In this document: positions 35,330-44,804 of the stretch, piece by piece
Numbering within the stretch: the stretch's first letter is position 1
Layout of the letters: each line of letters starts with the position of its first letter
The notes under the pieces: generated by a model
What the model saw: only the letters and a program-made list of their open reading frames with translations
Told to the model about the DNA's origin: nothing
Database searches by the model: none
From: Fulvivirga sp. M361
GTDB taxonomy: Bacteria; Bacteroidota; Bacteroidia; Cytophagales; Cyclobacteriaceae
Assembly (NCBI RefSeq): GCF_007097395.1
Contig: NZ_VKDC01000015.1
Span: forward strand, 1-64,000
Direction of reading: 5' to 3'
DNA length: 64,000 bases
Position numbers and translations under genes: made by a program

Positions 35330-37237
35330 GTGAGAAAAATAAACGACATATTAAAAGACCATTGGGGGTATGATAGCTTTCGCCCGTTACAGGAGGATAT
35401 TATCCATTCGGTGTTAGATCATCAGGATGTTTTGGCCCTTATGCCCACCGGTGGAGGGAAGTCTATCTGTTTCCAGGTGCCTGCGCTGGCTATGGAAGGG
35501 ATCTGTCTGGTCATCACGCCGCTGATCGCACTGATGAAAGACCAGGTAGAACAGTTGCGTCAACGAGGTATAAAGGCTGAGGCTATTTTTTCCGGAATAC
35601 GACAAAAGGAAATTGACGTTATATTGGATAATTGCATTTATGGAAATGTCAAATTTCTTTACATTTCTCCGGAAAGGTTAGAAACAGAGCTATTCCGGGA
35701 GCGTGTGGTAAAGATGAACGTATGTCTTTTAGCCGTAGATGAAGCGCACTGTATTTCACAGTGGGGCTATGATTTTCGACCGGCATATCTCAATATAGCC
35801 TCCATACGACAGGTATTGACAGATGTCAGTGTTATAGCGCTAACGGCGAGCGCCACGCCTGATGTAGTTGTTGATATACAGGAAAAACTCTTGTTTAAGC
35901 AAGAGAATACCTATCAAAAAAGTTTTGCACGTGCCAATCTCTCTTATGCTGTAAGGCAGGTAGAAGCCAAGGAAAAAAAATTATTGGAAGTACTAAGAAG
36001 TGTGCCAGGTACCTCCATAGTATATGTAGGGACTCGTAAAGCCACAAAAGAAATAGCTCGGTTTTTACTGAATAATGGCATATCCGCTGATTTTTACCAT
36101 GGGGGTTTGGTGCATGATGAACGTTCGGTAAAGCAAGAGGCCTGGCTCAAAGGAAAGGTCAGAGTAATCGTTTCAACCAATGCTTTTGGCATGGGCATTG
36201 ACAAACCCGATGTAAGATTAGTAGTACATATGGACCTGACCCAGGACCTTGAGTCTTATTACCAGGAAGCCGGAAGGGCAGGGCGTGATGAAAAAAAAGC
36301 GTATGCCGTAATTCTCTGCAATGAGTCGGATATGGAAGCCTTAAAGGCCCAGGTATCATTACGTCACCCTCCGATAGATACACTAAAGAAAGTGTACCAG
36401 GCAATGGCAAATTACTATAAACTTGCCATTGGTAGCGGGCAAGGTCAAAGTTTTGATTTTGATATCCGTGAATTTTCCGAGCACTATGGTTTTGGTCACC
36501 TGGAGGTTTTTCATGCACTTAAAAAACTGGAAGATGAAGGGCTGATCACTTTCAATGAAAGCTACTACCACCCATCCCACCTTCACATGTTAATGGACAA
36601 TACCGATCTCTATAAATTCCAGGTCGCCAATGCACATTTTGATCCTGCAATTAAAGCAATGCTCAGGTTATATGGAGGTGAAATGTTTAACCATTTCATA
36701 AATATTTCAGAACGGCAGTTGGCGAAATTTATGGAGACCACCGAAAAAGAGACGGTTACTACTTTAACCAAGCTGGACCAATTGAAAGTGATCGTCTATG
36801 ACAAACGTAAAGATAAACCCCAGGTGATCTTTACACTACCACGTCAGGACGTTACCTACCTGAGTCTGAATAAAGCCATATTAGAGTCGCGTAAGAAAGT
36901 GGCTGAACAGAAGGTGGCTTCTGTCATTAACTATGCAAAGCATCAAAACCGCTGTAGAACACGCTTATTACTCGATTACTTTGGAGAGATACAGGCAGAA
37001 GCCTGTGGTGTATGTGACATTTGCATCGCGCAAAAAAAGCAACATGCTACAAAAAAAACGGAAGACTATCACCATCAAATTGAGCACCTCCTTGGAGAAG
37101 GCCCCCTCTTGGTGGAAGAGCTAATGGAAAAGATCAACCCTACAGACAGGGATGCTTTTTTTGATGTGATACGCAGTATGGTAGACAGGAATGAACTATG
37201 TTATGATGATGCATGGAAGTTAAGCCGAACACAATAA
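35330..37237 (+). CDS. recQ: RecQ family ATP-dependent DNA helicase
   Basis: 635 residues from a GTG start. Superfamily 2 motifs are clear: FRPLQEDII (motif 0), MPTGGGKS (Walker A), LAVDEAHCISQWGYDFRP (DExH plus aromatic loop), ALTASATP, and QEAGRAGRD. The RecQ zinc site is CRTRLLLDYFGE then CGVCDIC, followed by a short winged-helix region. It unwinds DNA 3' to 5' in repair and recombination. A terminal HRDC domain is not evident, as in some Bacteroidota RecQ paralogs. Confidence 0.92.
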   Translation: MRKINDILKDHWGYDSFRPLQEDIIHSVLDHQDVLALMPTGGGKSICFQVPALAMEGICLVITPLIALMKDQVEQLRQRGIKAEAIFSGIRQKEIDVILDNCIYGNVKFLYISPERLETELFRERVVKMNVCLLAVDEAHCISQWGYDFRPAYLNIASIRQVLTDVSVIALTASATPDVVVDIQEKLLFKQENTYQKSFARANLSYAVRQVEAKEKKLLEVLRSVPGTSIVYVGTRKATKEIARFLLNNGISADFYHGGLVHDERSVKQEAWLKGKVRVIVSTNAFGMGIDKPDVRLVVHMDLTQDLESYYQEAGRAGRDEKKAYAVILCNESDMEALKAQVSLRHPPIDTLKKVYQAMANYYKLAIGSGQGQSFDFDIREFSEHYGFGHLEVFHALKKLEDEGLITFNESYYHPSHLHMLMDNTDLYKFQVANAHFDPAIKAMLRLYGGEMFNHFINISERQLAKFMETTEKETVTTLTKLDQLKVIVYDKRKDKPQVIFTLPRQDVTYLSLNKAILESRKKVAEQKVASVINYAKHQNRCRTRLLLDYFGEIQAEACGVCDICIAQKKQHATKKTEDYHHQIEHLLGEGPLLVEELMEKINPTDRDAFFDVIRSMVDRNELCYDDAWKLSRTQ

Positions 37238-37265
37238 AGGATAAACAAGGTTTTGCCTACTCCCT

Positions 37266-37685
37266 TTAGTTGTAATATTTTCGAAAGACTTCGTTAATGC
37301 GTGCAGGGGTCAACTGACTGGTATCTTCATTTTGTGCGATCTCCATTAACTCATCTACTGCAAACAAGTTCAACCCCATTTTAAGTCCTAATTCCTTACA
37401 AAATCGAATTTCCTCCGGGTGTACCTCTTTGTCAATGGTCATTACAATAACGAGCCGATGGAAAAGGGGTATAATTTGGCTCTCCAGGTCAGGGAGCGCT
37501 CTTTTTTCAACGCCCCCTTCTTGTATGTCCTTATAAAGCGCTGCCAGTTCATCGTCATCTATGCCAATGCTTTCAGCCACTTTTTCAATATAAATCTGTT
37601 CTATAGGCCTGTTTTGATTATCGACTAATGATAACTCAATAAGATCACGCAAATGTGAAAATTTGGCTTTTCTGGATAAATCCAT
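37266..37685 (-). CDS. TerB-like protein
   Basis: 139 residues, helical and acidic, with MTIDKEVHPEEIRFCKELGLKMGLN resembling the TerB/DjlA N-terminal fold (xxDGxVxxxExxxxxxL). No signal peptide. It starts within the stop codon of pgk (TAATG overlap on the minus strand), so it is translated with pgk. The role is unknown; TerB-like domains occur in stress and metal-related proteins. Confidence 0.65.
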   Translation of the reverse strand: MDLSRKAKFSHLRDLIELSLVDNQNRPIEQIYIEKVAESIGIDDDELAALYKDIQEGGVEKRALPDLESQIIPLFHRLVIVMTIDKEVHPEEIRFCKELGLKMGLNLFAVDELMEIAQNEDTSQLTPARINEVFRKYYN

Positions 37686-38872
37686 TATCCTTCGATCGCT
37701 TTGACTCCGGGCAATTCTTTTCCTTCCATATATTCCAACAATGCGCCGCCTCCGGTGGATACGTAAGATACTTTGTCTCCATAACCTAAGTTATTCACCG
37801 CCGCGGCCGAGTCACCACCGCCAATTAATGAAAAACCACCTTCATTTGTAGCATTTACCACAGCTTCGGCGATCGCCTCTGTACCCTGGGCAAAAGAGCT
37901 CATCTCAAATACACCCATTGGACCGTTCCATAAAATGGTTCTTGAAGCTTTAATTGTTTTAGAAAATACCTCTCTTGCCTGAGGCCCTATGTCCAGGCCC
38001 ATCCATCCATTAGGAATGCTTGTGTTGGGTTTTATGTCTTTATTAGCTTCATTGTCAAATGCGTCAGCTACTACAGAGTCAAAAGGCAATAACAGGTCAA
38101 CATTCTTATCTTTGGCTTTTTGAATGAGCGATTTCGCGAGATCAAGTTTGTCTTCTTCCAAAAGAGACGAACCGATTTCACCCCCCATAGCTTTGAAAAA
38201 GGTATACGACATTCCGCCACCAATGATCAAGTTATCCACTTTGTCAAGGAGTTGTTCTATGATGAGGATCTTATCGGATATTTTGGCCCCACCCATAATG
38301 GCTGTGAACGGTCGTTCTGCTTCATCCAGTACTTTTTCGGCATTATTTAGTTCTGCGGCCATGACATATCCGCACGCCTTTTCATCAAAATATTGAGCCA
38401 CAATACTGGTGGATGCATGAGCCCGGTGTGCTGTGCCAAAAGCATCATTAACGTAGATGTCTCCGTGTTTAGACAGCGCTTTTGCAAAACCTTCATCCCC
38501 TTTGGTTTCTTCGGGATGGAATCTGAGGTTTTCTAATAGAAGCACCTGGCCAGGCTGTAAATTGGCCGAAAGACTGTCAGCCTCAACTCCTATACAGTCT
38601 GTAGCAAATTGGACTTCTGTGCCAAACCTACCTGTAAGGTCATTTACCAGGTGTTTTAAAGAAAACTTTTCCTCGGCCCCGCTTTTCGGCCGCCCTAAGT
38701 GGGACATCAAAACAACAGAGCCGTTATCGGCAAGGATCTTCTTAATAGTAGGCACGGCAGCTTTGATACGCGTGTCATCAGTAATCTCAAAGTTGGCATT
38801 CAATGGAACGTTAAAATCCACTCGGATCAACGCTCTTTTGCCAGCAAAATTTATATCGTCAATGGTTCTCAT
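37685..38872 (-). CDS. pgk: Phosphoglycerate kinase
   Basis: 395 residues, the standard length. It shows RVDFNVPLN near the start, SHLGRPK, the 3-phosphoglycerate-binding [10 protein letters not shown], the PGK hinge region [11 protein letters not shown], and the C-terminal GGGDSAAAV nucleotide loop. The enzyme makes ATP in glycolysis in the cytoplasm. A TAnnTTTG box lies about 30 bp upstream. Its stop overlaps the start of the TerB-like gene by one base. Confidence 0.97.
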   Translation of the reverse strand: MRTIDDINFAGKRALIRVDFNVPLNANFEITDDTRIKAAVPTIKKILADNGSVVLMSHLGRPKSGAEEKFSLKHLVNDLTGRFGTEVQFATDCIGVEADSLSANLQPGQVLLLENLRFHPEETKGDEGFAKALSKHGDIYVNDAFGTAHRAHASTSIVAQYFDEKACGYVMAAELNNAEKVLDEAERPFTAIMGGAKISDKILIIEQLLDKVDNLIIGGGMSYTFFKAMGGEIGSSLLEEDKLDLAKSLIQKAKDKNVDLLLPFDSVVADAFDNEANKDIKPNTSIPNGWMGLDIGPQAREVFSKTIKASRTILWNGPMGVFEMSSFAQGTEAIAEAVVNATNEGGFSLIGGGDSAAAVNNLGYGDKVSYVSTGGGALLEYMEGKELPGVKAIEG

Positions 38873-38902
38873 TTATATGTTATTTTGAAGTAACTAATAT
38901 CC

Positions 38903-38910
38903 CAAAATTA
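38903..38910 (-). promoter_or_regulatory. Candidate -7 box for pgk
   Basis: The minus strand reads TAATTTTG, a perfect TAnnTTTG, ending about 30 nt before the pgk ATG. A CAAACGTTTG palindrome lies upstream at about 38949-38958 and might be an operator. Confidence 0.5.
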
Positions 38911-39051
38911 ATGGTATCGACTAGGGATAAAAGCGTAATTTTTCTAAGCAAACGTTTGAAATTTTTAAGTTGTTTAAGAAATCCTTTACCAGTGGCTAAA
39001 AAATAACTTTACATTGTAAATAATCCGACTCCTGATAAATGGTTATCTTAT

Positions 39052-40011
39052 TTATTTTGCTGCCGCTCTTCTGAGTCTGTCGTTTATAGCACGTCCCAAC
39101 CCATGATCGGGTACAGATTCGGTGAGGATGATATCTACATCGAATGAATCCATTCTGCGTAGTATGGAAAATAAGTTTTTTGCAGCCGTTTCCAGTTTTC
39201 CATCCGGTGCCAGTTGCAGTTGATGATCAGCCGGGATGTCATCAAAGAAAGTATTAAATGAGATAATCCCAATGCGCTGTTTATCTTCTCTTTTTTTTAG
39301 TTCAGCTACTATTATTCCAAGCTTTAAAGGTTTTACAGGCGCATAATGACTTTTTAGCATTCCCGGTGCCTTCGGGTCAGAAGTGGAATGTGCTGCAATT
39401 TGTACCCGACCGATACAACTTTCTATTTTTTCCACACTACAACCACCAAGTCTGTAAACAGTAGCCACTTCCTCTTCAAAACCTATGATAGTAGATTCAA
39501 TCCCTATTTGACAAGGTCCGCCATCCATTATGTAAGCTATTTTACCGTTAAGTTGGTCCTTCACATGTTTCGCAGTGGTAGGGCTCACGTACCCGAATGG
39601 ATTAGCACTTGGCGCCACTAAGGGGAAATCTAATGCAGCCAATAGTTCTAATGTCAACGGTTGGTTAGGTACCCTCACAGCTACCGTATCCATACCGGAA
39701 GTGACTAAATCAGCGATGTTGTTTTTCTTTTTGAGCAAAAGCGTAATTGGGCCAGGCCAGAACCTTTCAGCCAATATTCTTGCATTTTCAGGAATAGCTT
39801 CTACAAGATGTTCTGCAGCTTCAAGTGAGTGTGTATGGACAATCAAAGGATCGAATGAAGGGCGCCGCTTGACCTTGAATACCTGGGTAATAGCTTCAAT
39901 ATTAAAAGCATTGCCTGCTAATCCATAGACGGTTTCCGTGGGCAATGCCACAAGGCTCCCATTTTCCAGTAAATGTTTGGCGTGGTCAATGTCCTGGCCG
40001 GAGTTTGTCAT
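39052..40011 (-). CDS. tsaC: L-threonylcarbamoyladenylate synthase (Sua5/TsaC type)
   Basis: 319 residues. The YrdC/TsaC core is complete: ALPTETVYGLAGNAF, VKRRPSFDPLIVHTH, ERFWPGPITLLL, VAVRVPNQPLT, PLVAPSANPFGYVSPTTA, and a Sua5-type C-terminal extension (residues about 205-319). It makes threonylcarbamoyl-AMP from threonine, bicarbonate and ATP for t6A modification of tRNA. The two-domain Sua5 length is typical of Bacteroidota. It is separated from the Nudix gene upstream by about 205 bp. Confidence 0.92.
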   Translation of the reverse strand: MTNSGQDIDHAKHLLENGSLVALPTETVYGLAGNAFNIEAITQVFKVKRRPSFDPLIVHTHSLEAAEHLVEAIPENARILAERFWPGPITLLLKKKNNIADLVTSGMDTVAVRVPNQPLTLELLAALDFPLVAPSANPFGYVSPTTAKHVKDQLNGKIAYIMDGGPCQIGIESTIIGFEEEVATVYRLGGCSVEKIESCIGRVQIAAHSTSDPKAPGMLKSHYAPVKPLKLGIIVAELKKREDKQRIGIISFNTFFDDIPADHQLQLAPDGKLETAAKNLFSILRRMDSFDVDIILTESVPDHGLGRAINDRLRRAAAK

Positions 40012-40184
40012 ATTGCTTTTATAAATCTATCGTTTTCTTCCAAATCTGGTAATAAATTACATGGCTGTCTTATGCCCTAATTGCGAGTTTTAATTGAGCC
40101 AAATCAGTAATACCTTAGTGTAACAAAGCATGAAACAATCTTCATGGTTTTTTAGTGTTATCACAGTTAATTTTAAGGTTGATC

Positions 40185-40208
40185 AGGGTTTCGTCACAGC
40201 GAAACCCT
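40185..40208. terminator. Hairpin downstream of the Nudix gene
   Basis: AGGGTTTCG (40185-40193) and CGAAACCCT (40200-40208) form a perfect 9-bp stem with a 6-nt loop. A run of T follows on the plus strand (40211-40218), while the minus-strand side lacks one. It lies just after the Nudix stop codon. Confidence 0.55.
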
Positions 40209-40216
40209 ATCTTTTT

Positions 40217-40750
40217 TTAAGCCTTACCAGCCATTCTTTGAATAGATTCGTTATGGTCAATGTAGGAATCTAAATGATCTAAAGATATCCAATGCAGGTT
40301 TTTTGATTCAGAACTTACATGGAGTTGCTCATTATCATCAGCTTTGAAAAGAAAGCGGACATCATAGTGCAGATGCTCAGGTTCATCCTTCCTGGCAGGA
40401 ATAGTATGAATATCTATATCAAAAATAGCTGATGATATTAATTTCAGGCTTTTAAGACCGGATTCTTCCTGTGCTTCACGTGAAGCGACGTTCAATACAT
40501 TAGGATCGCCATCCGCATGCCCTCCTAATTGCAGCCACCTGTCCAGTTTTTTATGATGAGTAAGAAGCGCTCTTGAACGGTCTTTATTCACAACCCACGC
40601 AGAACCAGTAATATGACCTATAGCCAGTGACCGTTCGAAACAATCACCATATGTTTTTATAAAAAGAAAGAAATCTTCTTTGAATTGGACTTCTTTAGGG
40701 TTTTCAGGAAGGTATGCCTCCAGTTTCTGGAGTAGGTCGTTTCTGTGCAC
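40217..40750 (-). CDS. Nudix hydrolase
   Basis: 177 residues from a GTG that overlaps the stop of the upstream gene (TAGTG). The Nudix box is mostly intact: GGHADGDPNVLNVASREAQEESGL in pieces, with REAQEESGL conserved but the expected GX5E Glu replaced by a PN turn. Nudix enzymes hydrolyse nucleoside diphosphates linked to another moiety. The substrate is unknown. A conserved substitution in the box may mean altered metal binding. Confidence 0.85.
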   Translation of the reverse strand: MHRNDLLQKLEAYLPENPKEVQFKEDFFLFIKTYGDCFERSLAIGHITGSAWVVNKDRSRALLTHHKKLDRWLQLGGHADGDPNVLNVASREAQEESGLKSLKLISSAIFDIDIHTIPARKDEPEHLHYDVRFLFKADDNEQLHVSSESKNLHWISLDHLDSYIDHNESIQRMAGKA

Positions 40751-41103
40751 TACTCAATAACAATATTCACCTTGTTAAGCTTACCTTCTTCCAGCTTATC
40801 GGTCTGTACTCCGGCGCCGATATTATTTTTGTCGCCTTTACTTGCGTTAACGTAGTATACCTTAGCATCTAATTCTTTGAACTTTACCTGACCCTTCTTA
40901 TCGGTATAACTCACCTCTGAAACAGCATTGACTTCATTTCGATAATCCTCTTCGCTGGGGTAGAGCTGCACCGAAGCGCCTTCTACAATATTTCCTAATT
41001 CATCAATAACAGTGATTTTTAATGATGTTTTTAATAACTGGAAGCTACTCATGGCAATGAACACCATTACCACAGATAAATAGATCAATAATTTCTTTTT
41101 CAT
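40750..41103 (-). CDS. Small exported CnaB-like protein
   Basis: 117 residues with a signal peptide (KKLLIYLSVVMVFIAMS). The mature part is one beta-sandwich of the carboxypeptidase-regulatory/CnaB type: LKITVIDELGNIVEGASVQLYPS then TDKKGQVKFKELDAK. Such domains are common in Bacteroidota surface proteins. It overlaps the Nudix gene by one base, so they are translated together. The function is unknown. Confidence 0.75.
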   Translation of the reverse strand: MKKKLLIYLSVVMVFIAMSSFQLLKTSLKITVIDELGNIVEGASVQLYPSEEDYRNEVNAVSEVSYTDKKGQVKFKELDAKVYYVNASKGDKNNIGAGVQTDKLEEGKLNKVNIVIE

Positions 41104-41190
41104 ATTTTTTGGATAATAGCCTTGTATGAATATACATCATCCCAAACGAATTCGAAAACGATGTTGTTATTGGCAATGAAAAATTTTGTT

Positions 41191-42009
41191 TTACCTGGGA
41201 TTCTCGAGATGTTCTACCAGTTTGTCTGTGATCCCTGAAGTAGAAAACCCTCCGTCATGCATTAGGTTTTGCATCGTTACCATTCGTGTATAATCCGAGA
41301 ACATCATGACAATATAATTAGCACAATCTTCCGCACTTGCATTACCTAAAGGCGAAAGCTTGTCAGCGTAGTCAATGAACACATCAAAGCCCGTAACCCC
41401 ACTACCTGCTGTGGTCATGGTGGGTGATTGGGATATAGTATTGACGCGCACTTTCTTGAGTTGGGCAAACCTGGACCCATAACTTCTTGCAATGGATTCC
41501 AGCACTGCTTTAGCTTGCGCCATATCTGAATAGTCAGGGAATGTTAGTTGTGCTGCTATATAGCTTAAGGCCAGAATAGACCCCCACTCATTCATAGCGT
41601 CAGTTTTTTCAGCGACTTGAAGTACTTTATGAAAGGACAATCCGGATATGTCCAGCGTCTTTAAAAACCAGTCATAATTCAAGTCACCATAATCTTTGCC
41701 TTTGCGGACATTTGGACTCATACCGATAGAATGCAATACAAAATCGAGCTTGCCTCCCAGTTTTTCCTGAGATTTTTCAAAAAGATGAGTCAGGTCTTCC
41801 AAAGAAGTTGCATCGGCCGGTATTACTTCAGTATTACACTTTTCTGCCAATTCACTAATGGCCCCCATTCTGAGTGCAATAGGAGCGTTGGTGAGTATAA
41901 ATTCAGCGCCTTCTTCGTGAGCTTTTAATGCTGTTTTCCATGCAATGGAATTTTCATCCAATGCACCGAAAATAATTCCTTTCTTTCCTTTTAAAATAGA
42001 ATGACCCAT
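41191..42009 (-). CDS. fabI: Enoyl-[acyl-carrier-protein] reductase (NADH)
   Basis: 272 residues from the ATG at 42009 (an ATG 36 bp upstream is less likely). The FabI-type short-chain dehydrogenase layout is seen: GKKGIIFGALDENSIAW, DATSLEDL, LHSIGMSPN, YSDMAQAK (catalytic YX6K) and RVNTISQSPTMTTAGSGV. It reduces enoyl-ACP in the last step of fatty acid elongation. The family is the usual triclosan target; sensitivity cannot be judged. The gene begins a minus-strand group that ends with the Nudix gene. Confidence 0.92.
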   Translation of the reverse strand: MGHSILKGKKGIIFGALDENSIAWKTALKAHEEGAEFILTNAPIALRMGAISELAEKCNTEVIPADATSLEDLTHLFEKSQEKLGGKLDFVLHSIGMSPNVRKGKDYGDLNYDWFLKTLDISGLSFHKVLQVAEKTDAMNEWGSILALSYIAAQLTFPDYSDMAQAKAVLESIARSYGSRFAQLKKVRVNTISQSPTMTTAGSGVTGFDVFIDYADKLSPLGNASAEDCANYIVMMFSDYTRMVTMQNLMHDGGFSTSGITDKLVEHLENPR

Positions 42010-42798
42010 GGATAGTATTTTGTTTTTCAGGCTGCAATAATACAAATAATTTAACCTCGAGAGGATTTTAACCGCCAGCTTTTAGTCCCTTTCCGGCAAG
42101 GTTCCGAATAAATTCTGAAAAACGGTAAAGCAAATATGCCAATGAAGTTTCAAAGCGGATCAATGCTAAAAAGATCACTTACTTTTCCTTTACTGCATTT
42201 TGCCAACTTACAGATATGGATTGTCTGTTTTTTTGCCTCACCATTGCCCATTCGACATTTATAAAGTGGTGTCAAGGCTCGGAAAATAAAAACCTATATT
42301 AACGTTTAACGCACAATGTTCAATATTGAAATGTTTTAGTCTATTTGAGCTGCATATTTTTCACTAAGAGCCGTTCGGATACTTACCGGAACCAACTCCT
42401 AAAGCTATTCACTCATCATTATACGTATTGTTACCGGTGGATATTCGACAAGCGGTTACTTATAAATTCTTGCTAACAAGAAGAAAAGGGTGGGATCAGT
42501 TCATCTGCACGTGCCGTGGTAAGGTTGATTTCACTGTAACCATTAAAAGTCGGTAGTATTCGTGCTTCTTCAATGTTTCATTTGGTTTCAATTTGTGATA
42601 GTTTGTTAAATCTTTGATTATCAGTTATTTGAACTATTTTAAAACAAGCAGCGAAAGGCGATATTAAGGCATAGTGGATAATATTAACTGTAAGTGCGGC
42701 TGAATTCTGGTTTTATAAAGTCGTTTTACTGTTAAAATGGTGGCTGACTATACTAATTATAAATGATATGCTAAATATTTCTATAATTTTGGAATTCA
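42010..42798. other. 789-bp intergenic region upstream of murI
   Basis: No convincing ORF on either strand. It contains an AT palindrome TTCAATATTGAA at 42319-42330, an AACGTTTAACG word near 42301 and scattered direct words, but no clear repeat or structured RNA signature that I recognise. It holds the promoters of fabI and murI, and is unusually long for this gene-dense stretch. Confidence 0.35.
42784..42791 (+). promoter_or_regulatory. Candidate -7 box for murI, possible leaderless start
   Basis: TAATTTTG is a perfect TAnnTTTG element ending 7 nt before the murI ATG, so the mRNA would start at or beside the start codon. No matching TTTG box upstream. Confidence 0.4.
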
Positions 42799-43602
42799 AT
42801 GAACGAAAGGCCTATAGGAATTTTTGATAGTGGCATCGGGGGATTAACCGTGGCTCAAGCGATAAGAAGACGATTACCCTCCGAATCAATGATCTATTTT
42901 GGAGATACGGCACATTTGCCCTACGGTGATAAGTCTGAAGCCGCTGTTCAGGCGTATTCGATTAAGATCACGGATGTTTTGTTGAACAAAGGGTGCAAAG
43001 TAATTGTCATTGCTTGTAATTCGGCCAGCTCAGCGGCTTATGAGCTTCTTAAAGCGTATGCCGGCAAGCGTGCCAAGATTATTAATGTTATTGATCCTAT
43101 GGTAGAAGTGGTATCCGGACGGTATAGAAAAAATAAAATAGGTCTTATAGGTACTAAAAGGACGGTAAGTTCCGGGGTATATTTAAAGAAGATCAAGGAT
43201 CTGAATAACAACATAGACCTTAAAAGCCTGGCGACACCATTGCTGGTGCCTATGATCGAAGAAGGTTTTTTCAATCAAAAGATCAGCCATGATATTATTG
43301 AAAATTATCTTACACAAAAGGACCTTCAAAGTATTAAAGCCCTCATATTGGGCTGTACACACTATCCCTTGATCAAGGAAGAAATAAGTGCCTTTTACAA
43401 GGAAGACGTGGAAGTACTTGATTCCTCTGAGGTTACCGCCAACTATGTTTACGAATACTTAGTAAGCCATAACTGGTTGAGTTCGGCAAATGAGCCTACC
43501 GACGAGTTTTTAGTTTCGGATTATACCGACTCTTTTGAGGCGTCGACCAAATTGTTTTTTGAACATCAGGTTCATTTGGAGCATTATCCATTGTGGGAGT
43601 AA
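42799..43602 (+). CDS. murI: Glutamate racemase
   Basis: 267 residues with all MurI landmarks: IFDSGIGGLTV, YFGDTAHLPYG, the catalytic Cys in IACNSASSAA, and the second catalytic Cys in LGCTHYPL. It makes D-glutamate for peptidoglycan in the cytoplasm. It lies just upstream of nuoH but is separated by 86 bp with an internal hairpin (ATTTCAA/TTGAAAT at 43639-43654), so a shared transcript is uncertain. Confidence 0.95.
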   Translation: MNERPIGIFDSGIGGLTVAQAIRRRLPSESMIYFGDTAHLPYGDKSEAAVQAYSIKITDVLLNKGCKVIVIACNSASSAAYELLKAYAGKRAKIINVIDPMVEVVSGRYRKNKIGLIGTKRTVSSGVYLKKIKDLNNNIDLKSLATPLLVPMIEEGFFNQKISHDIIENYLTQKDLQSIKALILGCTHYPLIKEEISAFYKEDVEVLDSSEVTANYVYEYLVSHNWLSSANEPTDEFLVSDYTDSFEASTKLFFEHQVHLEHYPLWE

Positions 43603-43688
43603 CGAATTTTAATTTGGTAGAACAGCCGGCAGGCAGTAATTTCAATGTTGAAATGCCGATAGTACTTCATAAATGAACTGAACTATAC

Positions 43689-44786
43689 ATGTCTACACTT
43701 TTTTTCTTTTTACCCTTATTAGTTGTGTTCACAGTGGTGGCGGTTTATGCTGAACGAAAATTATCAGCTTTTATTCAGGACCGTTATGGGCCAATGGAAG
43801 TGGGGTATTTTGGCATGCTACAAACCATAGCCGATTTACTTAAGCTTATACAAAAAGAAGACATTGTACCTGCGGCAGCCTCACGTAAGATGTTTTTAGT
43901 GGCGCCTTTCATTATATTTTCTGCAGTGTTTCTGGGTTTTTCCGTGCTACCGGTAACGTCAGATTGGTCAGGAGCATCCATCAGCACGGGAGTATTTTTT
44001 CTATTGGCCATAATTTCAGTTGATGTAATTGGCATTATCATGGCCGGATGGGCATCAAATAATAAGTATGCAATTTTGGGCGCAGTCCGGTCAGCGGCTC
44101 AAATAATTTCGTATGAAATCCCACTTACCTTGAGTGTAGTCTGTGTTTTAGTCGTCACACAAACATTGGATCTTCAAAACATATCATATCAGCAGGGCAT
44201 TTTGGTCTCTTTGGCAGATCCCGATCATAAAGTCTACCTTTTTGGAGTAAAAGCTCTGGGATGGGACGTTACAGATGTTGGTGGCATTTTGAGCTGGAAT
44301 ATAGTGCAAGTACCTTTTTTGATACCGGTCTGGATCATTTTTTTTATTGCTACCCTTGCAGAAGGTAACCGGGCTCCGTTTGACCTGCCTGAGGCAGAGT
44401 CAGAGCTGGTATCAGGCTTTCATACAGAGTATTCCGGATTCCGTTGGGCAATCATTATGTTGTCGGAGTATGGGATGATGTTATTAACAAGTGTACTGGG
44501 GGTAGTGCTCTTTTTTGGAAGTTGGAATACGCCTTTGCCTAATGTCGGATCATTGGTCTTAGCAGAATGGACTACAGGCCTTCCGGGTACATCACTTGGT
44601 AATTTCTGGACTGCTTTCTGGCTTATCTCAAAATCCTTGATGATCGTAACCCTTCAAATGTGGGTACGATGGACCTACCCCCGAGTGCGACTGGATCAAC
44701 TAATGACTCTTGGTTGGAAATACCTCACACCTATTGCGCTAATCCTATTATTTATTTGTTCTGCATGGAGATTACTGATGATTTAG
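43689..44786 (+). CDS. nuoH: NADH-quinone oxidoreductase subunit H
   Basis: 365 residues and eight or so transmembrane helices. Family motifs include AERKLSAFIQDRYGP, the quinone-site loop EGNRAPFDLPEAESELVSGFHTEYSG in pieces, and WVRWTYPRVRLDQLM. It links the peripheral arm of complex I to the membrane arm and forms part of the quinone channel. It is followed 18 bp later by a histidine kinase gene instead of nuoI. The nuoA-G genes are not upstream. Confidence 0.95.
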   Translation: MSTLFFFLPLLVVFTVVAVYAERKLSAFIQDRYGPMEVGYFGMLQTIADLLKLIQKEDIVPAAASRKMFLVAPFIIFSAVFLGFSVLPVTSDWSGASISTGVFFLLAIISVDVIGIIMAGWASNNKYAILGAVRSAAQIISYEIPLTLSVVCVLVVTQTLDLQNISYQQGILVSLADPDHKVYLFGVKALGWDVTDVGGILSWNIVQVPFLIPVWIIFFIATLAEGNRAPFDLPEAESELVSGFHTEYSGFRWAIIMLSEYGMMLLTSVLGVVLFFGSWNTPLPNVGSLVLAEWTTGLPGTSLGNFWTAFWLISKSLMIVTLQMWVRWTYPRVRLDQLMTLGWKYLTPIALILLFICSAWRLLMI

Positions 44787-44804
44787 CTATTTTATGCTTA
44801 TATT

